DNA from: Pelosinus fermentans DSM 17108
GTDB lineage: Bacteria > Bacillota > Negativicutes > DSM-13327
Length of the DNA stretch: 64,000 nt
Direction of reading: 5' to 3'
Assembly: GCF_000271485.2 (NCBI RefSeq)
Contig: NZ_AKVN02000001.1
Location: 4,594,501-4,658,500, forward strand
Shown: positions 32,589 through 40,258 of the stretch, piece after piece
Layout: each line of letters opens with the position of its first letter
How positions within the stretch are numbered: the first letter of the stretch is position 1
Notes under the pieces: model-generated
Database searches by the model: none
What the model saw: only the letters and a program-made list of their open reading frames with translations
What the model was told of the DNA's origin: nothing
Position numbers and translations under genes: made by a program

Positions 32589-34514
32589 ATTAACAAGCAG
32601 CAAAAAAAATTATTATGCTCACTGCTAAGCAGTGCGATCGTATTAAGTACTTCCGGAATCGTAGCCGCTGAAGAAGCTTCTGCAACAGAAGAAACCTATA
32701 ATTTCGATGAATATGTGGTAACTGCCAACCGTATGCCTGTAAAGCAGACGGAGGTTGCAGCAAATGTTACTATCATTACCCAGACAGAAATTGAAAAAGG
32801 CGGCTTTACCAGCGTACCTGACATTCTAAGCAAAAGTAATGTTGAACTACAGACAAACGGTAAAAGTACCGTTCCCGTTCTCAATGGAGATGATCGCGTA
32901 TTAATCCTAGTGGATGGCCGCAGAATGAATTGGGATCACCTTGTCATCAGTGGCAACAGCCATGCTGGTGTAAATCTGGACATCTTGCCTGTAAAAAACA
33001 TTGAACGAATTGAAATTGTCCGTGGCCCTGCGTCTTCATTATATGGCAGTGACGCTGTCGGCGGTATTATTAATATCATTACCCGCAAAGCAAAAACTCC
33101 CAGTACCTCCATTGCATCAGAATTTGGCAATTGGGGCCTACGTCGTTATAGCCTCACCACCGAAGGCAGAGAAAATGGGATTGGCTATTTGATCACTGCA
33201 GAAAAGAAAAAGAGAGATAGCTTTGAGTATAAGAGCCCTAAAACTGGTAAAACAATTACTAGCCAAGATAGTCAGATAGATCAAGAGTTTATGACGATGA
33301 AGCTAGATAAAGAATTTAGCAATGGAAATTCTCTTTCTCTGGATATAGAGCATGGGAATGATGAATCTGGTTTTGGTATTCCTAATGCATACTCTTTCTG
33401 GCAATACCCAGGTGGCTATCGAAAAATAGTGGATAATAACGTTGCACTAACTTATCATTGGGGACAAAATAAGGGATCAGAAAATTTCTTTCGCGTATAT
33501 CGCAACACCACTGAGCAAGAATACTTTAAATCATTAGACTCCATCGCTAATCTTTATTCTAACGGCTTTAATTGGCAAGAAAACTGGCAACTTAGTAAAG
33601 GTCATACCCTGACTGGTGGTGCAGATTGGCGCGAAGAACATATCGATGACGAGATCTCCATTAATCAAGGCTATACAAATAGAGCACTCTTTCTCGAAAA
33701 TCGCTGGTCATTAGCAAATAACTGGTCAGTAACTGCCGGGACGCGCTATGACGATCATAGCATCATCGGCAGTAATACTACTTCTCGTGTCACGGTAAAT
33801 AAAGAATTAAATACTACTACCAATGTCTATGCTTCATGGGGACAATATGTAAAGAATCCTACGCTCTTCGATCTTTTCGTCGATAATGGCTGGACAATTG
33901 GTAATCCAAATCTTAAACCGGAAGAAGGAACTACAACGACTCTAGGTATCAATACCAAACTAGGCGATGGAACAAAGCTGCAAGCCAGTATCTACAGCAG
34001 TCGTCTCAAAAATGCCCTAGAATTTATGGCTGGAAAAGATGGAGATTCTGGCTATATCCCTGGTTATTACTATAATGTTAGTAATGAAAAAAGACAGGGA
34101 TTAGACTTAAATCTATCCCGTGAATTATCACCTCAATGGAACGTAAGTGTTGGTTACGCTTACAATAAGACTGAAATTAAAGACAGTACATCAGCTGACT
34201 ATATAGCTTATGCTCGTAACACCCAGCCAAATGGTTATCGTTTGAATGTTCAGTATGATCAGGACCAATGGAATGCAGGTCTTATCCTGCGAAGTGCAAC
34301 GGGTCGTAGCCTTACAGAATTCACCTCTAAATCCTACGTGACCCTTGATATGATCGTTAACTACAAAATCAATCCTGACACGCGTATTTATCTCAAAGGA
34401 TATAACTTGACAAATAAGGCGTATGAGCTAAGTTCTACCAATGGATACGGGTATCCTGGAACCTATCCAATGCCAGGACGAAACTTCTACGTCGGCGTAG
34501 AACATCGTATGTAA
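32589..34514 (+). CDS. TonB-dependent outer membrane receptor (probable ATT start)
   Basis: 641 residues if started at the ATT at 32589. GGAG (32577-32580) is 8 bases upstream, and translation from there gives a clean signal peptide ('KKLLCSLLSSAIVLSTSG' region, ending ~'IVAA'). The TonB box 'DEYVVTANR' follows (~40-48), then the plug domain (~50-160, 'RGPASSLYGSDAVGGIINII') and a 22-strand-type barrel ending 'GRNFYVGVEHRM'. No ATG, GTG or TTG lies in frame between the upstream stop and the TonB box; the first, GTG 32715, would delete the signal and TonB box. It imports a siderophore, heme or cobalamin complex. The Fur box favours iron. Confidence 0.85.
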   Translation: MNKQQKKLLCSLLSSAIVLSTSGIVAAEEASATEETYNFDEYVVTANRMPVKQTEVAANVTIITQTEIEKGGFTSVPDILSKSNVELQTNGKSTVPVLNGDDRVLILVDGRRMNWDHLVISGNSHAGVNLDILPVKNIERIEIVRGPASSLYGSDAVGGIINIITRKAKTPSTSIASEFGNWGLRRYSLTTEGRENGIGYLITAEKKKRDSFEYKSPKTGKTITSQDSQIDQEFMTMKLDKEFSNGNSLSLDIEHGNDESGFGIPNAYSFWQYPGGYRKIVDNNVALTYHWGQNKGSENFFRVYRNTTEQEYFKSLDSIANLYSNGFNWQENWQLSKGHTLTGGADWREEHIDDEISINQGYTNRALFLENRWSLANNWSVTAGTRYDDHSIIGSNTTSRVTVNKELNTTTNVYASWGQYVKNPTLFDLFVDNGWTIGNPNLKPEEGTTTTLGINTKLGDGTKLQASIYSSRLKNALEFMAGKDGDSGYIPGYYYNVSNEKRQGLDLNLSRELSPQWNVSVGYAYNKTEIKDSTSADYIAYARNTQPNGYRLNVQYDQDQWNAGLILRSATGRSLTEFTSKSYVTLDMIVNYKINPDTRIYLKGYNLTNKAYELSSTNGYGYPGTYPMPGRNFYVGVEHRM

Positions 34515-34530
34515 TTTCTACTATAATCAA

Positions 34531-34567
34531 ATATGCACTGCCCCCATTGTTGGCGGGCAGTGCATAT
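34531..34567 (+). terminator. Hairpin after the TonB receptor
   Basis: ATATGCACTGCCC (34531-34543) pairs perfectly with 34555-34567. There is no strong T-run, so it may end transcription partially or stabilise the receptor mRNA. Confidence 0.55.
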
Positions 34568-34604
34568 TCATTTATCTAAAATGGTATGGTTTACAAAAAG
34601 TGCA

Positions 34605-34658
34605 GCACCCTTTAGAATGAGTATTGAGGATTCTTCTCAATAGCATTCTAAGGGGTGC
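34605..34658 (+). other. Long two-tier RNA hairpin before the fecCD-type permease
   Basis: GCACCCTTTAGAATG (34605-34619) pairs with CATTCTAAGGGGTGC (34644-34658) with one G-U pair, and an inner stem TATTGAG/CTCAATA follows. It ends about 32 bases before the permease ribosome site. It may be a control or processing element; it matches no riboswitch class known to me. Confidence 0.6.
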
Positions 34659-34706
34659 ACCCTGCCGTTCGTTGCCCAAAAATGAAGTAGGAGATTTTTT
34701 ACAAAT

Positions 34707-35807
34707 ATGACACAATTAAAACAGCGACTATCCATTGAATACGATGCTGCCATCCAAAAGAATCATGTTTTTTTATTTTTGCTGACAGGACTCGGTATAC
34801 TTGCCTTACTCTCCATGTTACTGGCAGTTGGTTTGGGCACAGTAAAAATTCCACCTGACATTGCCTATAAGATTATTGCTTACAAACTGTTTCATTTAAA
34901 TATCGATAATGTAATGAGCCAGGTGTCCCCTGCTCATATGGATATCATATGGCAAATCCGTTTGCCTCGTGTTATTCTGTCTGCTGTTGTAGGCGCAGGT
35001 CTTGCTATGTGCGGCACTGTCATGCAGGCTTCTGTGCAAAATCCTTTAGCAGAGCCTTATATTCTTGGTATCTCCGCCGGTGCTTCTCTCGGTGCTACTT
35101 TCTCCATCCTTATCGGCAGCGCCTCGGGATTATTCTTCGGTCTTGGTACTGCCTTTTGGGCATTTATCGGGGCATTGGGAGCATCCTTCTTTGTTCTGGT
35201 CTTATCAGGTATCGGGGGCAGAATGTCAACAGTGAAAATGGTTCTATCCGGTTCCATTGCCAGTGCTTTATTCATAGCCCTCTCAAATTTACTTATATAT
35301 ATATCCAATGATGCTGAAGGCATTCGCAGCGTCACCTTCTGGAATATGGGATCATTAGCCGCAGCTAAATGGGATAATCTAATGTTACCCGTGGTTGGAA
35401 TTACCCTGTGTTGTCTATTCTTTCTATTTCAATCCCGCACCCTCAATACCTTACTCTTAGGAGAGGAAGCTGCTATCACCTTAGGCATCAATCTGACGAA
35501 AGTACGCCGCCTCTATATGATGATTACAGCTCTCATTACAGGACTGATCGTTTCTGTCTGCGGCATTTTTGGTTTTGTGGGACTGGTAATTCCCCACGTG
35601 GTGCGTGGTCTAGTCGGATCAGACCACAAACGTTTAATGCCAGGTACTATCCTAATCGGAGCTATTTTCTTAACATGGGCCGATGTATTGGCACGCATCA
35701 TTTTAAAAAGTGGTGAATTGCCCATCGGTATCATCACGGCCTTGGTGGGAGCCCCCTTTTTCATGTATATTCTGTTTAAGCAGTCCTTTGATTTTGGAAA
35801 TAAGTAA
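34707..35807 (+). CDS. Iron-siderophore/cobalamin ABC transporter permease (FecCD family)
   Basis: 366 residues with about ten membrane spans, preceded by an N-terminal extension of roughly 25 residues. 'RLPRVILSAVVGAGLAMCG', 'NPLAEPYILGISAGASLGA' and 'GFVGLVIPHVVRGLVG' are family signatures. AGGAG lies 13 bases upstream of the ATG, a long gap, so translation may be weak. It forms a homodimeric channel with the ATPase encoded 11 bp downstream and takes the ligand from the lipoprotein encoded after it. Confidence 0.93.
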   Translation: MTQLKQRLSIEYDAAIQKNHVFLFLLTGLGILALLSMLLAVGLGTVKIPPDIAYKIIAYKLFHLNIDNVMSQVSPAHMDIIWQIRLPRVILSAVVGAGLAMCGTVMQASVQNPLAEPYILGISAGASLGATFSILIGSASGLFFGLGTAFWAFIGALGASFFVLVLSGIGGRMSTVKMVLSGSIASALFIALSNLLIYISNDAEGIRSVTFWNMGSLAAAKWDNLMLPVVGITLCCLFFLFQSRTLNTLLLGEEAAITLGINLTKVRRLYMMITALITGLIVSVCGIFGFVGLVIPHVVRGLVGSDHKRLMPGTILIGAIFLTWADVLARIILKSGELPIGIITALVGAPFFMYILFKQSFDFGNK

Positions 35808-35818
35808 GGAGGTTCGGA

Positions 35819-36595
35819 ATGGATCTGGAATTAAAAAATATTAATGTAAAGCTTGGCGACAAAAACATTATTCAAGATATTTCCTTGGCGGTTGCCAAAG
35901 GAGAATTTGTAGGCATCATTGGCCCCAATGGCAGTGGAAAGTCCACACTATTGCGCACCATCTATCGAATCATTCAACCCAACAGCGGCATAATTTTGCT
36001 GGACGGACAGAATCTAAAGGATGTTAAATTATCCGAATCCGCTAAAAAAATGGGCGTCGTAGGACAATTCAACAGCATTAACTTTGATTTTACAGTGCTG
36101 GACATGGTTATGATGGGGCGTACACCTCATAAAAGCTTATTAGGTTCAGATACCCCTGCCGATTATGCAATTGCTATGGATTCCATCCAAAAAGTAGGTA
36201 TGGAGAAACACGCTAATCGTAGTTTTTCCACCTTATCCGGGGGTGAGAAGCAGCGAATTATATTAGCGCGCGCTTTGACCCAGCAGCCTCAGTTATTAAT
36301 TTTAGATGAACCGACAAATCATTTGGACATTAAATATCAGCTCCAGATTCTTTCGATTGTGAAGTCACTTGGTATTGGTGTACTTGCGGCATTGCATGAC
36401 TTAAGTCTGGCAGCCATGTACTGCCATAGATTATATGTATTAAAAGAAGGCAATGTAATCACAAGTGGCGTACCGAATGAAATTCTAACTCCCGAACTGG
36501 TCCGAGATGTATATGAAATTGAATGCGACATTCAGGAAAACCCAGCTACAGGCTATCTTTCCATTACCTATTACCCCACTAGTCGCCATGCTTAA
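35819..36595 (+). CDS. Iron-siderophore/cobalamin ABC transporter ATPase (FecE/BtuD family)
   Basis: 258 residues. Walker A 'GPNGSGKST' (~38), signature 'LSGGEKQR' (~140), Walker B 'LLILDEPTNHLD' (~160) and the switch His in 'LHDLS'. It powers the permease encoded just upstream. AGGAGG precedes the ATG. It lies in the same operon as the permease and binding protein. Confidence 0.95.
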   Translation: MDLELKNINVKLGDKNIIQDISLAVAKGEFVGIIGPNGSGKSTLLRTIYRIIQPNSGIILLDGQNLKDVKLSESAKKMGVVGQFNSINFDFTVLDMVMMGRTPHKSLLGSDTPADYAIAMDSIQKVGMEKHANRSFSTLSGGEKQRIILARALTQQPQLLILDEPTNHLDIKYQLQILSIVKSLGIGVLAALHDLSLAAMYCHRLYVLKEGNVITSGVPNEILTPELVRDVYEIECDIQENPATGYLSITYYPTSRHA

Positions 36596-36608
36596 GAGGA
36601 GATGTATA

Positions 36609-37649
36609 ATGAAAAAAACGACACTAAACCTAATTCCCCTTATCCTATGCTTTATAATCATCCTTTCACTAGCAGGCTGTGGCCAATCCAATCCTGCTGC
36701 ACCAAAAGCTGCCTCAACCCCTTCCCAAAACAATGATGCAAAGTATCCCGTTACCATTTCTAATTACGACAGTAATGAAAACCCAATTTCCTATACCTAT
36801 AAAAAAACTCCTGAAAGAGTAGCCATTATTCACCCAGGCGCAACGGAACTGCTGTTAGAATTGGGCCTTGAAGACCGTATTTTATCCACCATCGCCCCCT
36901 ATGGTGCTCCTTTAGACCGGATAGCCGAGAAATATGCCAAGCTTACCATCATGAAGGCCAAATATCTTCCTTCCCAAGAAGAATTACTGGAAATGCAGCC
37001 CGATATGATCATTGGCTGGGCTCATAATTTCCGTTCCAGCGAACTGGGAGATGTAAAGTCCTGGCAGGAACGTGGCGTTGGAACTTTTGTTATGCAAAGT
37101 ACACTAACGAAAAGCCAACCGACTGTCGATACTGTCGTCTATGCCTTTGTTGCTGATATGGGTGCCATTTTCGGTATTCAGGAAAAAACAACCTCTTACA
37201 TCCAAAATCTCAAGGATCGGATTGCCAAAGTCCAAGCAGCGACGAAAGACATTCCGCAGAAAAAAACGGTGATTGTACTGCAAGATCATTTCAATGGTAC
37301 CTTTTCGGTCTATGACAGCCACTATTTAATTAGCAATATGATCGATCTTGCCGGCGGCAAGAACCTTTGCCAGGACATCACCTCCTTTGTCGGTGCCGAA
37401 AAAGTGCTGGCCTTTGATCCGGATTTCATTATCTATGTATCTCATGATAAAAATGAAGATGCAAAGGATCTTACTGATGAAGAAGCATTAAAAGCGTTGC
37501 ATGAAGTCTCAACATTACAAAGCATGAGAGCGATTCAGAAAGGCAACATCATTAACCTTCCTTTCTTCACTGTGAATAACGGCGGAATCCGTACAGTTGA
37601 CGCAATCGAGAAAATTTCTCATGGACTCTATCCTGAACAATACCAATAA
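36609..37649 (+). CDS. Iron-siderophore/cobalamin ABC transporter substrate-binding lipoprotein
   Basis: 346 residues. A lipoprotein signal 'LILCFIIILSLAGCG' places the acylated Cys at ~24. The periplasmic-binding domain of the BtuF/FepB type (PF01497-like) starts with 'RVAIIHPGATELLLELGLED'. ATG 36609 has GGAG about 8 bases upstream; the open frame from 36507 overlaps the ATPase gene and is rejected. It captures the iron chelate after TonB-driven entry and delivers it to the permease. Confidence 0.92.
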   Translation: MKKTTLNLIPLILCFIIILSLAGCGQSNPAAPKAASTPSQNNDAKYPVTISNYDSNENPISYTYKKTPERVAIIHPGATELLLELGLEDRILSTIAPYGAPLDRIAEKYAKLTIMKAKYLPSQEELLEMQPDMIIGWAHNFRSSELGDVKSWQERGVGTFVMQSTLTKSQPTVDTVVYAFVADMGAIFGIQEKTTSYIQNLKDRIAKVQAATKDIPQKKTVIVLQDHFNGTFSVYDSHYLISNMIDLAGGKNLCQDITSFVGAEKVLAFDPDFIIYVSHDKNEDAKDLTDEEALKALHEVSTLQSMRAIQKGNIINLPFFTVNNGGIRTVDAIEKISHGLYPEQYQ

Positions 37650-37691
37650 GAAAAAACGCTTCGCGTTCTTTAAATAAAACATAGAGAAAAA

Positions 37692-37803
37692 AGCACGTTG
37701 AAACACGAAGACGCGAAGATTATGAAGTTTTTTTATAACGATTCTTCTTTGTATTCTTCGCGTCCGCGCTAGCGGTTTTGTGTCTTCGCGGTTCCGTGCT
37801 TTT
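37692..37803. repeat. GAAGACGCGAAG-type palindrome, copy c (long form)
   Basis: The arms AAGCACGTTGAAACACGAAG (from 37691) and its imperfect complement near 37780-37803 enclose the core shared with copy b. The copies b and c flank the iron-uptake genes as direct repeats ~7 kb apart. Confidence 0.85.
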
Positions 37804-37863
37804 GATCAAAGAACTTAAAACTTCTTTATGCTAAGTACTTAACATAAAGCTATGCCTTATTCT

Positions 37864-37892
37864 TGACAAAATTTTCTTTTTTATTTACAATA
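37864..37892 (+). promoter_or_regulatory. Sigma-A promoter of the tetR gene
   Basis: A perfect -35 TTGACA (37864-37869), a 17-base gap and TACAAT (37887-37892). Confidence 0.85.
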
Positions 37893-37895
37893 TTA

Positions 37896-37913
37896 ACTGA
37901 TCGTAGTCAGTTT
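37896..37913. promoter_or_regulatory. TetR-type operator 3 (autoregulation)
   Basis: AACTGA and TCAGTT around TCGTAG, starting 3 bases after the -10 element. It is related in sequence to the two operators upstream of the TonB receptor. Binding here would repress tetR itself. Confidence 0.65.
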
Positions 37914-37934
37914 CATGGAAGAGAGGTGTTATTT

Positions 37935-38576
37935 ATGATTAGAGTTACGAAAGATCCTGAAATACGCCAGGCTGAGCTGATGGATGCAGCGCAAGAACTG
38001 TTTATTTTACTGGGATATCAGCAAACTACAGTAAGTACGATTGTGAAAAAGGTGGGCGTAGCCCAAGGAACATTCTATTATTATTTTGCTTCTAAAGAAG
38101 CCATTTTAGAAGCTATATTTGCCCGCCATGTGACAACTATGCTCCTGGAAGTTCAGACCTTTTATTCCGACCAAAATACGGTATTAGAGAAATTACAACT
38201 ATTTTTTAACCTTTTCTACAAATTATGCTACTGTGATGAACCTGGCCTAATTGGCAAGATTCTATATAAAGAAAAACAAGGTTTGTTAATTAATAGGCTT
38301 TGGCGGCAAATGCTACTCACTACACAGCCAATTTTTAAAGGAATCCTAGAGCAAGGCAACAAAGAAGGACTCACAAATGTCATACATATGGATGAAACAT
38401 TTTCTTTTTTTGCTGGCATTATGGCTGCCTTACTGGAAGCTAGCTCGCCTTTAGAATTTGGTCATGAAGTAGATCCAGTCATTGTAGCGAATAAATTAGA
38501 AATTGCGGGAAAATTAATTGAGAATTTATTAGGAGCACCTGCTGGCAGCATTCATTTGAAGCCTCTTACATCATAA
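37935..38576 (+). CDS. TetR-family transcriptional regulator
   Basis: 213 residues. An N-terminal HTH (~15-60, 'TVSTIVKKVGVAQGTFYYYF') is followed by a helical ligand-binding domain of unknown effector. GAGAGG precedes the ATG at 37935 by 8 bases; the upstream ATG-like frame from 37863 covers the promoter and is rejected. A palindrome in its own promoter resembles two sites upstream of the TonB receptor 5.5 kb away. It therefore probably controls the whole iron-uptake locus and itself. Confidence 0.88.
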   Translation: MIRVTKDPEIRQAELMDAAQELFILLGYQQTTVSTIVKKVGVAQGTFYYYFASKEAILEAIFARHVTTMLLEVQTFYSDQNTVLEKLQLFFNLFYKLCYCDEPGLIGKILYKEKQGLLINRLWRQMLLTTQPIFKGILEQGNKEGLTNVIHMDETFSFFAGIMAALLEASSPLEFGHEVDPVIVANKLEIAGKLIENLLGAPAGSIHLKPLTS

Positions 38577-38653
38577 ATAAACAATTAAACCAAAATAAAT
38601 TCAAAATAGCGGCTTTTAATCTGATTCTCCTAAGAAAAGTCCCCATAATGTAT

Positions 38654-38688
38654 AAAACTGCTCTCGATATCTAGTCGAGAGCAGTTTT
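38654..38688. terminator. Bidirectional terminator between tetR and the carrier gene
   Basis: AAAACTGCTCTCGA (38654-38667) pairs perfectly with TCGAGAGCAGTTTT (38675-38688). Confidence 0.9.
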
Positions 38689-38790
38689 CTTAGTTTAATT
38701 ATAAACCTAATAAGTTGGCAGGAGATATTTTTGTCATCTTCTTCATCATATCTTGGATAATCCTGCATTGGCTAAAAAACCTAGACCCTA

Positions 38791-40062
38791 TTATTTATAT
38801 AACAGTAATCCCATGGTAACGATACATGCGATGAACATGCCTGGTGCATTACGCTTGGCAACTTCCATAGGTGAAGTACCAGCTAGAGTAGCACAAATAA
38901 TCAAGCCTCCGGCAACTGGGGACATCGTACGCCCCAGTGCAGCACCAATCGCTGCCATACTTCCCATATCCGTGGGTAATAAGCCAAACTGAGCAGCCTC
39001 AGGAGTGACCACCTTATTAAAGGCAACTGCTCCTGCATCACCTGAACCAGTTACAATTCCTAAAATAAAGGGTCCAAAACCTGCACTTACCTTGGCAATA
39101 GCAGGATTAGAAATCATGGCATTAATTAAAGCTTTAACAAGACCAATAGCATCCATACCGCCTACAAAAACGAGTGCACAAATAATGATACCAAATACAT
39201 GTCCAAAAGAGTCCCCTACGCCATGCCAAAATTCTTTTGAAATTTTAGCTGGGCTTACGCGGGTAACGAAAAAGGCACAAAACACGCCAATAATCATCGC
39301 GTGAGAAATAGCCAATTGTTTTAGTACAGGAATTACATTCATATTGCCTAAGACAAGAAGTGCAATAGGAACCAGTGGTACGATGGCGCGCAGATAGTTT
39401 ACCTTAAAATTACCTAAAGTATCTTCTACTGCTCTATCCCCAGGCAGTTCATAACCTTTATTTTCTTTTTTCAGATAGGCAACTACTAATAAACTGAATG
39501 CACCAATAATACCTGAAGCTAATAATGCTGGAAAATGATTGGCCACAACATCGATTGGTGTAGATTTCGCCACATTAACGATTATAGCAACCTGAGCATA
39601 TCCTGGGTTAAACATGGCTCCATACGTTCCTGCATAAATACAAGCCGCGGCAATTGCGGGATGGATTCCTGCAGCCATCATGAGAGGTATCAAAATAGAG
39701 CCAACTGCTGCTGAACAGCCTGCTGAGCTGGTAATAGAAGTATTAATGAAGAAAGTCACTAGCGTTGATGCTGGAATAAGCAATGGTCCAGCCTTTTTTA
39801 ACGGTTTGATCAAAGCATTAATTAAGTGTTTGTCGCATTCCGTGACTTTCATGACCATAGCAAACCCCATAACAGATATAATAGCTTCAAATAGCTTGCT
39901 CTCCAGCATAGCATGAGAAAAAGCTTTTAACGGAGCCATTGGTTCTCCCGCGACAAGAGCCATCGCCACACCAGCACAAAACAAGATCATACGCGTTTCA
40001 TACTGCTTGACCAACAAATAAATAGTAATAAGAATTATAATACAACCAATAAAAATTAACAT
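38791..40062 (-). CDS. DcuC-family di-/tricarboxylate transporter
   Basis: 423 residues with about twelve spans. 'NTSITSSAGCSAAVGSILIP' and 'GSGDAGAVAFNKVVTPEA' fit the DcuC family of anaerobic C4-dicarboxylate carriers. ATG 40062 is used: AGGAGG lies 9 bases upstream, while ATG 40071 abuts that site. It is the last gene of the citrate lyase operon and so probably imports citrate, isocitrate, aconitate or a related acid, possibly in exchange for a product. That substrate is inference from neighbours. Confidence 0.82.
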   Translation of the reverse strand: MLIFIGCIIILITIYLLVKQYETRMILFCAGVAMALVAGEPMAPLKAFSHAMLESKLFEAIISVMGFAMVMKVTECDKHLINALIKPLKKAGPLLIPASTLVTFFINTSITSSAGCSAAVGSILIPLMMAAGIHPAIAAACIYAGTYGAMFNPGYAQVAIIVNVAKSTPIDVVANHFPALLASGIIGAFSLLVVAYLKKENKGYELPGDRAVEDTLGNFKVNYLRAIVPLVPIALLVLGNMNVIPVLKQLAISHAMIIGVFCAFFVTRVSPAKISKEFWHGVGDSFGHVFGIIICALVFVGGMDAIGLVKALINAMISNPAIAKVSAGFGPFILGIVTGSGDAGAVAFNKVVTPEAAQFGLLPTDMGSMAAIGAALGRTMSPVAGGLIICATLAGTSPMEVAKRNAPGMFIACIVTMGLLLYK

Positions 40063-40092
40063 AGTAACCATCCTCCTAACTATATTTAAAAT

Positions 40093-40251
40093 TCATTTAC
40101 GCTTAAATATTTCGAATAATCTGGTTAATATGAACCCAATAACCATACATGGCACGAAAGATGCTGCACACATAGTATAGATGGGATACGTAACTACATT
40201 AACTATAATACCGTCCCACCTATAACTACTTGCAGCAATGAATTGATCCAA
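40093..40251 (-). CDS. Candidate 52-residue membrane protein in the citrate operon
   Basis: An open frame starts with TTG at 40251, 8 bases after the hydratase stop, and ends 30 bases before the carrier start, so it fills the gap exactly. The peptide begins 'MDQFIAASSYRWDGIIVNVV', has one membrane helix around 'FVPCMVIGFILTRLFEIF' and ends in the basic 'KRK'. This topology is usual for small accessory subunits of carriers. No clear ribosome site is visible; translation may be coupled to the hydratase. It is not a family I recognise. Confidence 0.55.
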   Translation of the reverse strand: MDQFIAASSYRWDGIIVNVVTYPIYTMCAASFVPCMVIGFILTRLFEIFKRK

Positions 40252-40258
40252 GTCTAGT

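Noticed and set aside
32715-34514. TonB receptor starting at GTG 32715
   Set aside because: This start removes the signal peptide and cuts into the TonB box, and has no ribosome site.
36507-36608. Upstream extension of the binding protein frame
   Set aside because: It overlaps the ATPase gene and would bury the lipoprotein signal inside the protein.
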